Source: Trujillonella endophytica | GTDB taxonomy: Bacteria > Actinomycetota > Actinomycetes > Mycobacteriales > Geodermatophilaceae | Direction of reading: 5' to 3' | NCBI RefSeq assembly: GCF_019799905.1 | Contig: NZ_JABGCI010000008.1 | Coordinates: forward strand, 1 to 64,000 | DNA length: 64,000 bases | Part shown: piece after piece, positions 26,197 to 35,022 of the stretch | Numbering within the stretch: position 1 is the first letter of the stretch | Layout: every line of letters begins with the position of its first letter | The notes under the pieces: generated by a model | Seen by the model: the letters and a program-made list of their open reading frames with translations, nothing else | What the model was told of the DNA's origin: nothing | Database searches by the model: none | Translations under genes and position numbers: made by a program

Positions 26197-26865
26197 ATGG
26201 CCACGCCCCTGCCGGACGGCGCCACCGGGGCCGGCGACCGGCCGGTGCGGCGGCGCCAGCGCATCGAGGTCAGCAGCGAGCAGGTCCTCGACACCGCCGA
26301 GGAGCTCTTCGGCGCCCGGGGCTACCGCAGCACCAGCCTGCAGCAGGTCGCGCAGCGGTGCGGGTTCTCGGTCGGGGCCCTGTACCTGTTCTTCGCCAGC
26401 AAGGAGGAGCTGCTCGCCGAGGTGCTCCGCCGTCGCGGACGTCGTCTCCGGGAGCTGATGCGGCTCAGCGCCGAGCGCGACGTCCCGGCGCTCGAGGCCC
26501 TGGTCGACTGGGTCGACACCGTCATCGGCTACCACCGGCAGCACCCCGGCTTCGGTCAGCTCTCCGCCCGGATGGTGGCCCCCGGTGGGGCGGAGGAGTT
26601 CCCGCAGGTCTTCGGCGACTTCGCCGAGCGGCGGGACGAGGCCCTCGCCGACCTCGTGCGCACCATCGAGCGCGGCCAGCGGGAGGGCGCCGTCCGGGCC
26701 GGGGACCCGCTGGTCCTCGCCCGGCTGCTGTCCGGCCTCGTGACCGCCCACCACACCATGGACCCGGCCCTCCTCGGGACGACCGTCGTCATCGACGACG
26801 CGTCCTTCCGGGCGTTCGTCCGGGACGCCTTCGCCGCCGGCCGGGAGAGCCCGCCGAGCCGCTGA
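26197..26865 (+). CDS. TetR-family transcriptional regulator
   Basis: This 222-residue protein has an N-terminal TetR helix-turn-helix (about 22-75): ILDTAEELFGARGYRSTSLQ-like residues, then VAQRCGFSVGALYLFFASKE. The C-terminal ligand domain is helical (about 80-215). It lies 25 bp after the CoA ligase, so it is probably cotranscribed with it. It is also next to the gap before the ABC importer, which holds the direct repeats at 26925-26980, so it may control the importer. The ligand is unknown, perhaps an acyl-CoA. Confidence 0.88.
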   Translation: MATPLPDGATGAGDRPVRRRQRIEVSSEQVLDTAEELFGARGYRSTSLQQVAQRCGFSVGALYLFFASKEELLAEVLRRRGRRLRELMRLSAERDVPALEALVDWVDTVIGYHRQHPGFGQLSARMVAPGGAEEFPQVFGDFAERRDEALADLVRTIERGQREGAVRAGDPLVLARLLSGLVTAHHTMDPALLGTTVVIDDASFRAFVRDAFAAGRESPPSR

Positions 26866-26918
26866 GCGCGCGGCCGGAGCCCGTCCGGTGTCCCGAGACC
26901 CGGTGCCGGGCCCCGCGA

Positions 26919-26986
26919 GATCACACTGTTCAATCATTACGCCTTTAGCCGTTGACATGGCTGAAGGTGTGTTCAATGCTGTGATC
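26919..26986 (+). promoter_or_regulatory. Promoter/operator region upstream of the ABC importer operon
   Basis: GATCACA (26919-26925) and TGTGATC (26980-26986) are inverted. Between them TGTTCAAT occurs twice as a direct repeat (CTGTTCAATCATT and GTGTTCAATGCTG). TTGACA (26952-26957) followed after 17 bp by AATGCT (26975-26980) is a plausible sigma-A promoter. The region sits 115 bp or more before the ATG at 27101. Operator function is inferred. Confidence 0.55.
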
Positions 26987-27100
26987 CAGGTCGCAGCCGC
27001 CCGGGTGACCCGTGCAGCGCTGCCCGCCTCGAGCTGCCCGGTCCGGACCGGGCCCGGCGCATGGCGACCCACCGAACGGCGACACGGAGGAACCCGTCCG

Positions 27101-28111
27101 ATGACCGAGCCGCTGCTCGAGGTCTCCCACCTCCACATGCACATCGGCACCGCGCGGGGCGCGGTCCGTGCGGTGGACGACGTCTCGCTCTCGATCCACC
27201 CCGGCCAGGCGCTCGGCGTGGTGGGCGAGTCGGGCTCGGGCAAGTCCATGCTCGCCCGCGCGATCATGGGCCTGCTCCCGGCGCGCGCCGCACGGTCGGG
27301 GTCGATCCTGTTCAAGGGCCGGGACCTGATGACCATGCCGGTCAAGGAGCAGCGCGACCTCTGGGGCAAGCAGATCGGCATGGTCTTCCAGGACCCGGGC
27401 CGCTCCCTCAACCCCGTCGTCCGCGTCGAGCGGCAGCTCACCGAGGGCATGCGCCGGCACCTCGGGATCAGCCGCTCGGAGGCGCGCACCCGCGCGGTCC
27501 GCCTGCTCGACGAGGTCGGCGTCCCCGACCCCGAGAAGCGGCTGGGCAACTACCCGCACCAGATGTCCGGGGGCATGCGCCAGCGCGTCATGCTGGCGAT
27601 CGCCCTGGCCTGCGAGCCGGACCTGCTCATCGCCGACGAGCCGACGACGGCGCTCGACGTGACCATCCAGCGGCAGATCCTCGACCTGCTGCGCCGGGTG
27701 CAGACCAGCCGCGGCATGGCGATGATGCTGATCAGCCACGACCTGTCCGTCGTCGCCGGCCGCACCGACCGGGTCGCGGTCATGTACGCGGGCCGGCTGG
27801 CCGAGACCGGCTCGACGCGTGAGGTGTTCGCCGACCCCCGGCACCGCTACACGCACGCGCTCCTCGACGCCACGCCGACGCTGACCCAGGCGCGCCACTC
27901 CCGCCTGCGTGTCATCGAGGGCAGCCTCCCCGACCCGACGGCGCCGCCGAAGGGGTGCCGCTTCCACCTGCGCTGCCTCGCCGCCACGGACGCCTGCGCG
28001 GCGGACCAGCCGCCCATGGAGTCGGTCGGGACCGACCACCGGATCGCCTGCCTGCACCCGGTCGGGTCCACCGCGCTGGTCGAGACGGGGGGTGCCCACC
28101 GTGGCCGGTAG
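27101..28111 (+). CDS. Dipeptide/oligopeptide-type ABC transporter ATP-binding protein (DppD/OppD-like)
   Basis: This 336-residue ATPase has Walker A GESGSGKSM, the signature MSGGMRQR, Walker B LLIADEPTTALD and the switch His in LISHDLSVV. The C-terminal extension of the Opp/Dpp family is present with spaced Cys residues (KGCRFHLRCLAATDACA...IACLHP), a possible Fe-S or structural site known in this family. It energises import through the permeases at 29241 and 30194. The start ATG has GGAGG nine bases upstream. It overlaps the next ATPase gene by 11 bp. Opp-type systems also carry non-peptide solutes, so here the solute may be the island's substrate. Confidence 0.92.
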   Translation: MTEPLLEVSHLHMHIGTARGAVRAVDDVSLSIHPGQALGVVGESGSGKSMLARAIMGLLPARAARSGSILFKGRDLMTMPVKEQRDLWGKQIGMVFQDPGRSLNPVVRVERQLTEGMRRHLGISRSEARTRAVRLLDEVGVPDPEKRLGNYPHQMSGGMRQRVMLAIALACEPDLLIADEPTTALDVTIQRQILDLLRRVQTSRGMAMMLISHDLSVVAGRTDRVAVMYAGRLAETGSTREVFADPRHRYTHALLDATPTLTQARHSRLRVIEGSLPDPTAPPKGCRFHLRCLAATDACAADQPPMESVGTDHRIACLHPVGSTALVETGGAHRGR

Positions 28112-29144
28112 CGGAGCGGCGCACCTGCGGGGGGAGGAGGCGCTGCTGAGCGTCGAGGACCTCGTCGTCGAGTACCGGACGTCGGCGGGCGTCGTCCAGG
28201 CGGTGTCGAAGGTCAGCTTCGACGTCCTCCCCGGGGAGACGCTGGGCATCGTCGGCGAGTCCGGCTGCGGCAAGTCGACGACGGGGCGCGCGGTCCTCCG
28301 CCTCGACACGATCACCTCGGGGCGGATCCGCTTCCGGGACCGCGCCATCGAGCAGCTCGGCGACCGCGACATGCGGGCGCTGCGCCGCGAGATGCAGATG
28401 ATCTTCCAGGACCCGATCGGGTCGCTGAACCCGCGACGGCCGGTGCGCGAGCTCGTCGTCGAGGGGCTCGCGGTGGCCGGCGCGTCCAAGAAGGCGCAGG
28501 AGGAGGCCGCCGGCCGGGTGCTGGCCGCGGTCGGGCTGGCCGACGAGCGCTTCCGCGACCTGCGGGCCCGCCGGCTCTCGGGCGGCCAGGCCCAGCGCGT
28601 CGCCATCGCCCGCGCCCTGGCCGTGGAGCCGCAGCTGCTGATCTGCGACGAGCCGGTGTCGGCGCTCGACGTCTCCGTCCAGGCGCAGATCCTCAACCTG
28701 GTCGAGGACCTCAAGCGCGACCTCGGGCTGACCGTCGTCTTCATCGCCCACGACCTCAGCGTCGTCCGCACGGTCAGCGACCGCGTGATGGTCATGTACC
28801 TGGGCAAGGTCTGTGAGTACGGCGAGCCCGAGTCCGTGTACGCGCACCCCGCCCACCCCTACACCCGGGCCCTGCTGGACTCCGTTCCGCAGCCCGACAC
28901 CGTGGACGGCTTCTCCGGTCCGGCCCTCGAGGGCGACCTGCCCTCCCCGCTCTCCCCGCCGTCGGGCTGCCGGTTCCGCACCCGCTGCCCCCGGGCGGAC
29001 GAGCAGTGCGCCACCGAGGAGCCGCAGGTCCGGGAGATCCGGCAGGGGCAGTTCGCCGCCTGCCACCACCCGTTGCCGGTGCCCGACGTCCCGGTGGCCA
29101 GCGGGGGCGCCGCGGTGCCGGCCGTCCCCGTGGCCGCCGGCTGA
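28101..29144 (+). CDS. Dipeptide/oligopeptide-type ABC transporter ATP-binding protein (DppF/OppF-like)
   Basis: This 347-residue ATPase has Walker A GESGCGKST, the signature LSGGQAQR, Walker B LLICDEPVSALD and the switch region FIAHDLSVV. Its C-terminal Opp-type tail again has four Cys (SGCRFRTRCPRADEQC...AACHH). It pairs with the preceding ATPase as the second half of the ABC motor. The GTG at 28101 is preferred because GGGGGG lies about nine bases upstream; an in-frame GTG at 28092 is possible. It is followed by a 96-bp gap before the first permease. Confidence 0.92.
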   Translation: MAGSGAAHLRGEEALLSVEDLVVEYRTSAGVVQAVSKVSFDVLPGETLGIVGESGCGKSTTGRAVLRLDTITSGRIRFRDRAIEQLGDRDMRALRREMQMIFQDPIGSLNPRRPVRELVVEGLAVAGASKKAQEEAAGRVLAAVGLADERFRDLRARRLSGGQAQRVAIARALAVEPQLLICDEPVSALDVSVQAQILNLVEDLKRDLGLTVVFIAHDLSVVRTVSDRVMVMYLGKVCEYGEPESVYAHPAHPYTRALLDSVPQPDTVDGFSGPALEGDLPSPLSPPSGCRFRTRCPRADEQCATEEPQVREIRQGQFAACHHPLPVPDVPVASGGAAVPAVPVAAG

Positions 29145-29240
29145 GCCGCACGACCCCCAGGCCCGGATCCCCGGGCCGACCAGCGCCGACACCACGGCCC
29201 GGGCGACCGCCCGGCCCCCTCGACCGGACAGGAGCACTGC

Positions 29241-30197
29241 GTGACCCTCTTCGGCACGCTCCGCAAGGTGGCGCGCAGCCTGCTCGTGGTGCTGCTCGTG
29301 ACCTTCATGGTCGTGGCGTTGCTGAGCCTGGCCCCCGGGTCGGTCGCCACGATCATCCTGGGCCCGGCCGCGACGCCCGAGTCGGAGGCGGCGCTGGTCC
29401 GGGAGCTGGGCCTGGACCGGCCGGTCTGGACGCAGTACTTCGACTGGCTGGGCAACGCGCTGCAGGGTGATCTCGGGACCTCGCTGCTCACCGACCTCCC
29501 GGTGACGGAGATGATCTGGGACCGCCTGCCGGTCACCCTCGAGCTGGCGCTGCTGGCGCAGGTCATCGCGCTCGGCATCTCCGTGCCGCTCGCCATCGCG
29601 GCCGCGGCGCGCCCGGGCAGCCTGGTCGACCGGTTCACCAGCGCGATCGCCTCGGCCTCGCTGTCGATCCCGGCCTTCGTGGCCGCGCCGATCCTCGTGT
29701 ACTTCCTGGCCCTGCAGCTGGACCTGTTCCCGGTCTCGGGCTGGAACGACATCTCCGAGGGGCTGGGACCCAACCTGGAGAGCGCGCTGCTGCCCGCCAT
29801 CGCCATCGCGCTGCCCGAGATCGCGGCGTTCCAGCGACTGCTGCGGACCGACCTGGTCAGCACGCTGCGGGAGGACTACATCGCGGCCGCCCGCGCCAAG
29901 GGCATGTCGCCGCGCTTCGTGATGCTGCGGCACGCGCTGCGCCCGTCGTCGTTCTCCCTGATCACCCTGCTGGCCATCAGCACCGGCCGGCTGCTCGGTG
30001 GCACGGTGATCGTGGAGACGCTGTTCTCCCTGCCGGGGCTGGGCTCCCTCGTCGTCAACTCGATCACCTCGCGGGACGTGATCGTGGTCCAGGGCGTCGT
30101 GGCCTTCATCGCCGTCATCTACGTGGCGCTCAACACCGCGGTCGACGTGGGCTACGGCCTGCTCGACCCCCGCGTCCGCAAGGAGGCCCGGGCGTGA
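29241..30197 (+). CDS. ABC transporter permease (DppB/OppB-like)
   Basis: This 318-residue membrane protein has about six transmembrane helices, the first at 13-32 (SLLVVLLVTFMVVALLSLA). The cytoplasmic coupling motif EDYIAAARAKGMSPRFVMLR lies at about 211-230, followed by the typical LLGGTVIVETLFSLPGLGSL stretch. It forms one half of the translocation pore. The GTG start follows ACAGGAGCACTGC, giving a clear ribosome site. The stop overlaps the GTG of the second permease by 4 bp. Confidence 0.93.
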   Translation: MTLFGTLRKVARSLLVVLLVTFMVVALLSLAPGSVATIILGPAATPESEAALVRELGLDRPVWTQYFDWLGNALQGDLGTSLLTDLPVTEMIWDRLPVTLELALLAQVIALGISVPLAIAAAARPGSLVDRFTSAIASASLSIPAFVAAPILVYFLALQLDLFPVSGWNDISEGLGPNLESALLPAIAIALPEIAAFQRLLRTDLVSTLREDYIAAARAKGMSPRFVMLRHALRPSSFSLITLLAISTGRLLGGTVIVETLFSLPGLGSLVVNSITSRDVIVVQGVVAFIAVIYVALNTAVDVGYGLLDPRVRKEARA

Positions 30198-31093
30198 CCC
30201 AGATCGACATCCTCGACCAGACCGGCGGGGCACTGGCCGAGTCGGTGCCCAGCGAGCCGGTCGTCCCCGTCGTCCGGCAGCGCCGCTCCTTCTCGGTGGG
30301 CCTGTCCTACCTGTGGCTGGGCCTGGTCGTCGCGCTGGCGGCCCTGGTCCCGCTGCTGCCGGTGAGCGACTTCGACATCGCGGCGGGCGATCCCCGCCTG
30401 TCACCGGGCTTCGGCCCGTTCGACCTGCTCCTCGGCACCGACAACTTCGGCCGGTCGATCCTGTCCCGGATCCTCTACGGCGGCCGCGTCTCCCTGGTGA
30501 TCGGCCTCGTCGCCGGCGTCCTGGCCTTCGTCATCGGGACGTTCCTCGGCCTGCTCGCCGGCTACTTCGGGCGGTGGGTCGACGCGGTCATCACCTACGT
30601 CACCGACGCGCTGCTGGCGTTCCCGCCGCTGATCCTGCTGCTGTCGATCTCCGCGGTCACGAAGCCCAGCCTGTTCACCCTGTGCGTGGGGCTGACCATC
30701 CTGGTCATCCCGTCGTTCGTCCGACTCTCCCGCGCCAACACCATCGCCTGGCGGTCGCGGGAGTTCGTGCGGGCCGCGCGCAACATGGGCGCGACCAGCC
30801 CCCGGATCATGCGGCGGGAGATCCTGCCCAACGTGCTGCCGACCGTGGCCTCGTACCTGCCGCTGGTGATCGCGTCGCTGATCGTCGCGGAGGGCTCCCT
30901 GAGCTTCCTGGGTCTGGGCATCCCCGCGCCCACCCCGAGCTGGGGCGGGATGATCTCCGAGGGCAAGGACTCGCTGTCCGACTCGCCGCACCTGACCCTG
31001 ATCCCGGCGCTGGTCGTCTTCCTGACCGTCTTCGCGCTCAACCAGATCGGTGACTCGCTGCGCGCTCGCTTCGACCGGACCGCGGCGGACTGA
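30194..31093 (+). CDS. ABC transporter permease (DppC/OppC-like)
   Basis: This 299-residue protein has an N-terminal cytoplasmic segment, a first helix near 38-58, the family motif FDLLLGTDNFGRSILSRILY, and five further helices. The coupling motif is REFVRAARNMGATSPRIMRR (about 191-210), followed by LGLGIPAPTPSWGGMI, typical of DppC. It completes the pore with the protein at 29241. Two small hairpins follow the stop (31116-31149), and the binding-protein gene 253 bp downstream has its own putative promoter. Confidence 0.93.
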   Translation: MTQIDILDQTGGALAESVPSEPVVPVVRQRRSFSVGLSYLWLGLVVALAALVPLLPVSDFDIAAGDPRLSPGFGPFDLLLGTDNFGRSILSRILYGGRVSLVIGLVAGVLAFVIGTFLGLLAGYFGRWVDAVITYVTDALLAFPPLILLLSISAVTKPSLFTLCVGLTILVIPSFVRLSRANTIAWRSREFVRAARNMGATSPRIMRREILPNVLPTVASYLPLVIASLIVAEGSLSFLGLGIPAPTPSWGGMISEGKDSLSDSPHLTLIPALVVFLTVFALNQIGDSLRARFDRTAAD

Positions 31094-31115
31094 CCCCGGC
31101 CTCCCGACCGCGCGG

Positions 31116-31149
31116 CCGGTGGACCACCGGGGGACGGCGGTCCGCCGTC
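31116..31149 (+). terminator. Two adjacent hairpins after the permease gene
   Basis: CCGGTGG-A-CCACCGG (31116-31130) and GACGGCGGTCCGCCGTC (31133-31149) are short perfect stem-loops 23-56 bp after the permease stop. They may terminate or reduce transcription into the binding-protein gene. Confidence 0.5.
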
Positions 31150-31182
31150 GAGGCGCGCCGTGGTGCCAGAAGGCCGTTATCC

Positions 31183-31212
31183 GATAGTTACTATCTTGTA
31201 TAAGTTAGATGT
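31183..31212 (+). promoter_or_regulatory. Operator/promoter upstream of the substrate-binding protein gene
   Basis: GATAGTTACTATC (31183-31195) is a perfect 6-bp palindrome with one central base. It overlaps TCTTGTATAAG (31194-31204), the same 11-mer found at 4809-4819, and is followed by TTAGATG. The stretch contains TANNNT -10 hexamers (TATCTT). It is the most AT-rich part of the 253-bp gap. Confidence 0.6.
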
Positions 31213-31346
31213 GGCGCTGCTCACCAGCGGTCGAGCACACTCCACTGAACGCCCGCTCAATCGGACCAGGCGTGCCAGCCGGACGCCGCAGTGCGCGCGC
31301 CGCGGACCGCCTCCACACCCATCCCTCCGGACAGATGAGGACATCG

Positions 31347-32927
31347 ATGCTCCGCAGACGGCACCACGCACTCTCCCTGATGGTCGCCGCCGCCCTGGCG
31401 CTCAGCGCCTGCGGCGGCGGGGACGACGACGGCGGCTCCGGTGGCTCCGGTGGCTCCGGCGGCGGCTCCGGCGAGCCGGTCGCCGGCGGCACCGCCAGCG
31501 TCGCCATGGTCAGCGAGCCGCGGACCCTGGACCCGGCCTACCTCGGCGCGAACCTGACGACGAACTCGCTGGTCGGCAACTCGCTGTTCGGCGCCCTGCT
31601 GACCAGCGACCAGACCACCGGTGACGTCAGTCCGTCGATGGCCGAGAGCGTGGAGACGACCGACGGCGGCACCACCTACCGCCTGGTCCTGCAGGAGGGG
31701 CTGACCTTCTCCGACGGCAGTCCGCTGGACGCCGAGGCCGTTCGGTTCAACTGGGACCGCGCCCGGGACATCACCCTGCGGGCGCCGGTCATCGCGGTCG
31801 CGATCAACATCAAGACGACCACGGTGATCGACCCGCGGACGCTGGAGTTCACGCTCAGCACGCCCACGCTGGCCTTCGCCCAGACGATCACCACCAGCGC
31901 GCTGAACTGGATCGGGTCGCCAGCGGCGCTGCAGGGCGGACAGGCCGCCTTCGACGCCGAGCCCATCGGCGCCGGTCCGTTCGTCCTGGACAACTGGACC
32001 CGCGGCGGGGCCATGGAGCTGGTCAAGAACGACGCCTACTGGGACGCGCCGAAGCCCTACCTCGACGGGCTGACCCTCACGGCGGCCAACGACGCGCAGC
32101 AGCGGTTCGCGGCCCTGCAGAGCGGCCAGGCCGACGCGATGCTCAACAACAGCCCGGTCATCAGCGCCCGCGCGGAGGACGCCGACATCGAGGCGGCGGC
32201 CCTCAACCGGCCGAACGGCGGCAGCACCGTCGTCTTCCAGACCCGGGTCGCGCCCTTCGACGACCCGCGGGCGCGCGAGGCGGTCTACAAGGCCATCGAC
32301 CTCGACGCGGTGCAGTCGGCGGTCTACCAGGGCGAGGGCACGGTCGCGACCTCGCTGTTCAACGAGGAGTCGCCGTTCTACACCGGCGAGTACCTGGAGG
32401 GCTCGGACCCCGAGCGGGCACAGGAGCTCTTCGACGAGCTGGCCGCGGAGGGCAAGCCGGTCGAGTTCACCATGGTCACGTTCCCGACCACCGAGGCCCT
32501 GGCCGTGGCCCAGTCGATGCAGTCGCAGCTGGCCTCCTTCGAGAACGTCACGATGGAGATCGACAACCGCGACTTCGCCGGCGCGACGGGCGCGCTGACC
32601 GGCGGGCAGTTCCAGGCGAGCATCGCCGGCCTGCAGTTCGTCGACCCCGAGCCGCAGCTGTACTCCGGGCTGTACTCGACGTCGTTCCTCAACTTCTCCA
32701 AGATCGCCGACCCGGAGATCGACGCCGCCCTCGACGCGGCACGGACCTCCACCGACGAGGCCGAGCGCCGGGAGCAGTACCAGATCGTGGAGGAGCGGGT
32801 CGCCGCGCTGTACCCCTTCATCATCTGGAGCGCGACCGCCGAGGACGTCCTGAGCAACTCCCTGCAGGGCGTCGTCATCTACGGCGCGGGCTCCGTGCGG
32901 CTCGACGAGGCCTGGTTGGACGAGTGA
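31347..32927 (+). CDS. ABC transporter substrate-binding lipoprotein, family 5 (peptide/nickel type)
   Basis: This protein of about 526 residues begins with a positively charged n-region, a hydrophobic core and the lipobox LSAC (Cys about 25), followed by a Gly/Ser linker. It is therefore a secreted lipoprotein anchored outside the membrane. The mature part follows the SBP_bac_5 pattern: SEPRTLDPAYLGANLTTN, YRLVLQEGLTFSDGSPLDAE, AVRFNWDRARD and GAGPFVLDNW. It delivers solute to the permeases encoded upstream. The ATG at 31347 is preferred because AGGA lies six bases upstream; the in-frame ATG at 31335 adds four residues. A strong terminator follows. Confidence 0.92.
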   Translation: MLRRRHHALSLMVAAALALSACGGGDDDGGSGGSGGSGGGSGEPVAGGTASVAMVSEPRTLDPAYLGANLTTNSLVGNSLFGALLTSDQTTGDVSPSMAESVETTDGGTTYRLVLQEGLTFSDGSPLDAEAVRFNWDRARDITLRAPVIAVAINIKTTTVIDPRTLEFTLSTPTLAFAQTITTSALNWIGSPAALQGGQAAFDAEPIGAGPFVLDNWTRGGAMELVKNDAYWDAPKPYLDGLTLTAANDAQQRFAALQSGQADAMLNNSPVISARAEDADIEAAALNRPNGGSTVVFQTRVAPFDDPRAREAVYKAIDLDAVQSAVYQGEGTVATSLFNEESPFYTGEYLEGSDPERAQELFDELAAEGKPVEFTMVTFPTTEALAVAQSMQSQLASFENVTMEIDNRDFAGATGALTGGQFQASIAGLQFVDPEPQLYSGLYSTSFLNFSKIADPEIDAALDAARTSTDEAERREQYQIVEERVAALYPFIIWSATAEDVLSNSLQGVVIYGAGSVRLDEAWLDE

Positions 32928-32963
32928 TCCGGCTCGACGAGTAGGCCCGGCAGTCCCTCGACG

Positions 32964-33001
32964 CGCAGGCGCGGTCGCCCATCCGGGCGGCCGCGCCTGC
33001 G
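32964..33001. terminator. Strong bidirectional terminator hairpin
   Basis: CGCAGGCGCGGTCGCCC and GGGCGGCCGCGCCTGCG form a 17-bp stem with a single T-G wobble and the loop ATCC. It lies between the convergent binding-protein and TetR genes, so it could stop both transcripts. Confidence 0.8.
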
Positions 33002-33032
33002 GCGCGACGGGGGCCGGACGTCCACCGGGGAC

Positions 33033-33120
33033 GACGGGCAGCGGGTCGACGGGCAGGGGGTCGACGGGCAGGGGGTCGACGGGCAGGGGGTCGACGGGCA
33101 GGGGGTCGACGGGCAGGGGG
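33033..33120. repeat. 15-bp tandem repeat, about six units
   Basis: GACGGGCAGGGGGTC is repeated about six times; the first unit has GCAGC in place of GCAGG. It fills the noncoding gap just beyond the TetR stop codon (33122-33124). No spacers are present, so it is not a CRISPR array. It is G-rich on the plus strand and contains GTCGAC in every unit. Confidence 0.9.
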
Positions 33121-33121
33121 G

Positions 33122-33763
33122 CTAGGCGCAGACCCCGGAGCAGGTCATCCGGGCCAGCCACCGGCCGACCGCCGCCGGGTCGTGCACGTCGACACCCCGC
33201 AACCCGGTCAGCGAGCCGGCCTGGACCAGGGCGAGGGCGATCCACTCCTCGGCCTCGACGGCCGTGACCCCCCGGCGCAGCTCCCCGGCGGTGGCGGCGC
33301 GCTCGACGTAGGGCCGGACCAGCGAGGCGACCCGCTCCCGCTCGCGGCCCAGCCGCAGCGCCAGGAACCGGGCCAGGCTCTCGTCCCCGGCGGCGAGGTG
33401 CTCACCCATGCGGTAGCGGGTGCCCGTCGCCGCGAGCACCTCGGCGATCACCGCGACCGCCTCGGGGAGGGTGCGGGTGCGCGCGGCCCGCTCGCCGATC
33501 AGGACCAGGTCGCGCTCCCGCTCGAACTCGCGGATGCCCTGGAACAGCGCGCCCCGGTCGGCGAAGTGGCGGTACAGCGTCGCCCGCGACAGGCCCGCGG
33601 CGGCCGCGACGTCCTGCATCGTCGTCTTCGCGCGGCCGTACCGGGCGACGCAGGCCATCCCCGCCCGCAGGATCCGGTCGCGGGTGTCCGGGTCGGTCCC
33701 GGACGGGGAGGGCGCGGTCGGCGGCACGGTGCCCGGCGCGCCTGCCCCGACCTCGGTGGTCAT
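33122..33763 (-). CDS. TetR-family transcriptional regulator
   Basis: This 213-residue protein has an N-terminal helix-turn-helix (about 27-75): RDRILRAGMACVARYGRAKT, then AGLSRATLYRHFADRGALFQ. The helical C-terminal ligand domain (about 85-205) has no recognisable ligand signature. It is translationally coupled to the upstream dehydrogenase (ATGA overlap) and is the last gene of that three-gene operon. It may therefore repress its own operon and the divergent thiolase-like operon through the gap at 36174-36317. The C-terminus ends SGVCA directly before the 15-bp repeat. Confidence 0.88.
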   Translation of the reverse strand: MTTEVGAGAPGTVPPTAPSPSGTDPDTRDRILRAGMACVARYGRAKTTMQDVAAAAGLSRATLYRHFADRGALFQGIREFERERDLVLIGERAARTRTLPEAVAVIAEVLAATGTRYRMGEHLAAGDESLARFLALRLGRERERVASLVRPYVERAATAGELRRGVTAVEAEEWIALALVQAGSLTGLRGVDVHDPAAVGRWLARMTCSGVCA

Positions 33764-35022
33764 GCAGGGCGCGTGTTCTGCCGCAGCTGCCGGAACGGGA
33801 CGACGCGGTCGTCGCTCGGCTCGCGGGGGAGACCCAGCAGGCGCTCGGCGATGGCGTTGCGCTGCATCTCCGTCGTCCCGCCGCCGATGCCGTGGCTGGA
33901 CAGCCGGTGGAACCCCCACCGCTCCCCGCTCCCGGCCGGCCACGCCGCGGCCCGGGCGCCGGCCACCGCGAGGTCGATCTCGCCCCGGCGGGGCCCGACG
34001 GCCCCGGCCATGGCCTTGAGGATCGCCGCCGCCGGTCCGGGGAGGTCTCCGGCGGCGAGCGCGGCGCCGACCCGCTTCGTGGTCGCGGCCATGACGGCCT
34101 CGAGCACCCACCGCTCGCCGATGAGGCCGCGCACGCCCGGGTCCCGGTCGCGGCCCAGCTCCCGGGCGAGGTCCAGCAGGTCGGCGTCCAGGCCGATCCC
34201 GGTGTCCGCCTGCTGGCCGCGCTGCCCGCCGAGGGACCACCCGCGGCCGATCGCGCTGCGCTCGTTCACCATCAGCGTGGTGGCCACCCGCCAGCCGTCG
34301 TCCACCTCGCCCACCACGTTGCCCTCGGGCACGAAGACGTCGTCGATGTGCTCCTGGCAGAAGTCGGCGGTGCCGTCGAGCAGCCGCACCGGCGCGACGG
34401 TGATGCCGGGGGACCGCATGTCGACGACGAACATGGTCAGCCCCGCGTGCTTGGGCACGTCCGGGTTGGTGCGGGCCAGGCAGATGGCCCAGTCGGAGTA
34501 GTTGCCGCCCGTCGTCCAGATCTTGGCGCCGTTGAGCACGAAGCCGCCCACCGTCGGCTCGGCCCGGGTGAGCAGCCCCGCCAGGTCGGAGCCGCCGCTG
34601 GGCTCGGACAGGAACTGGCACCAGATGTGCTCGCCGCGCAGGATCGCCGGGACGTGCCGGCGCTTGAGCTCCTCGCTGCCGTGGGCCAGCAGCGTCGGGA
34701 CGACCACGTTGAAGGCGTTGCCGAAGTCCTCGGGCATCCGGTACTCGGCGGCCTCCTCGCGGAACGCCTCCTGGTGGGCGGCCGACAGCCCGAGCCCGCC
34801 GTACTCGCGCGGCAGGTGCACCCCGGCGATGCCGCCGTCCCAGAGGGCCCGCTGGATCACGCGGTCACGGGCGACGCCCTCGTCGTCCCACTGCAGGAAC
34901 GGCTCGCCGGCCACCTCGCGCGGCACGTGCGCGGCCAGCCAGGCGCGGGCCCGCGCCCGGAACTCCGCGACGGTCTCCTGCTCGGGCGCCTCCTGCCGGG
35001 GCACCTCGACCTGCTCGGTCAC
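33760..35022 (-). CDS. Acyl-CoA dehydrogenase, long-type subunit of a pair
   Basis: This 420-residue protein has CQFLSEPSGGSDLAGLLTRA (about 140-159) and FVLNGAKIWTTGG for FAD binding, then the C-terminal GGGTTEMQRNAIAERLLGLP. The MCAD catalytic Glu position (YEGT) is Gly. It overlaps the short-type dehydrogenase upstream by 4 bp, the arrangement seen for heterotetrameric FadE pairs in actinobacteria. It probably dehydrogenates a bulky or branched acyl-CoA together with that partner. The GTG start at 35022 lies inside the partner's stop. Confidence 0.9.
   Translation of the reverse strand: MTEQVEVPRQEAPEQETVAEFRARARAWLAAHVPREVAGEPFLQWDDEGVARDRVIQRALWDGGIAGVHLPREYGGLGLSAAHQEAFREEAAEYRMPEDFGNAFNVVVPTLLAHGSEELKRRHVPAILRGEHIWCQFLSEPSGGSDLAGLLTRAEPTVGGFVLNGAKIWTTGGNYSDWAICLARTNPDVPKHAGLTMFVVDMRSPGITVAPVRLLDGTADFCQEHIDDVFVPEGNVVGEVDDGWRVATTLMVNERSAIGRGWSLGGQRGQQADTGIGLDADLLDLARELGRDRDPGVRGLIGERWVLEAVMAATTKRVGAALAAGDLPGPAAAILKAMAGAVGPRRGEIDLAVAGARAAAWPAGSGERWGFHRLSSHGIGGGTTEMQRNAIAERLLGLPREPSDDRVVPFRQLRQNTRPA

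Noticed and set aside
33033..33120. Possible CRISPR array
   Set aside because: The units are contiguous 15-mers without spacers, and no cas gene is nearby.
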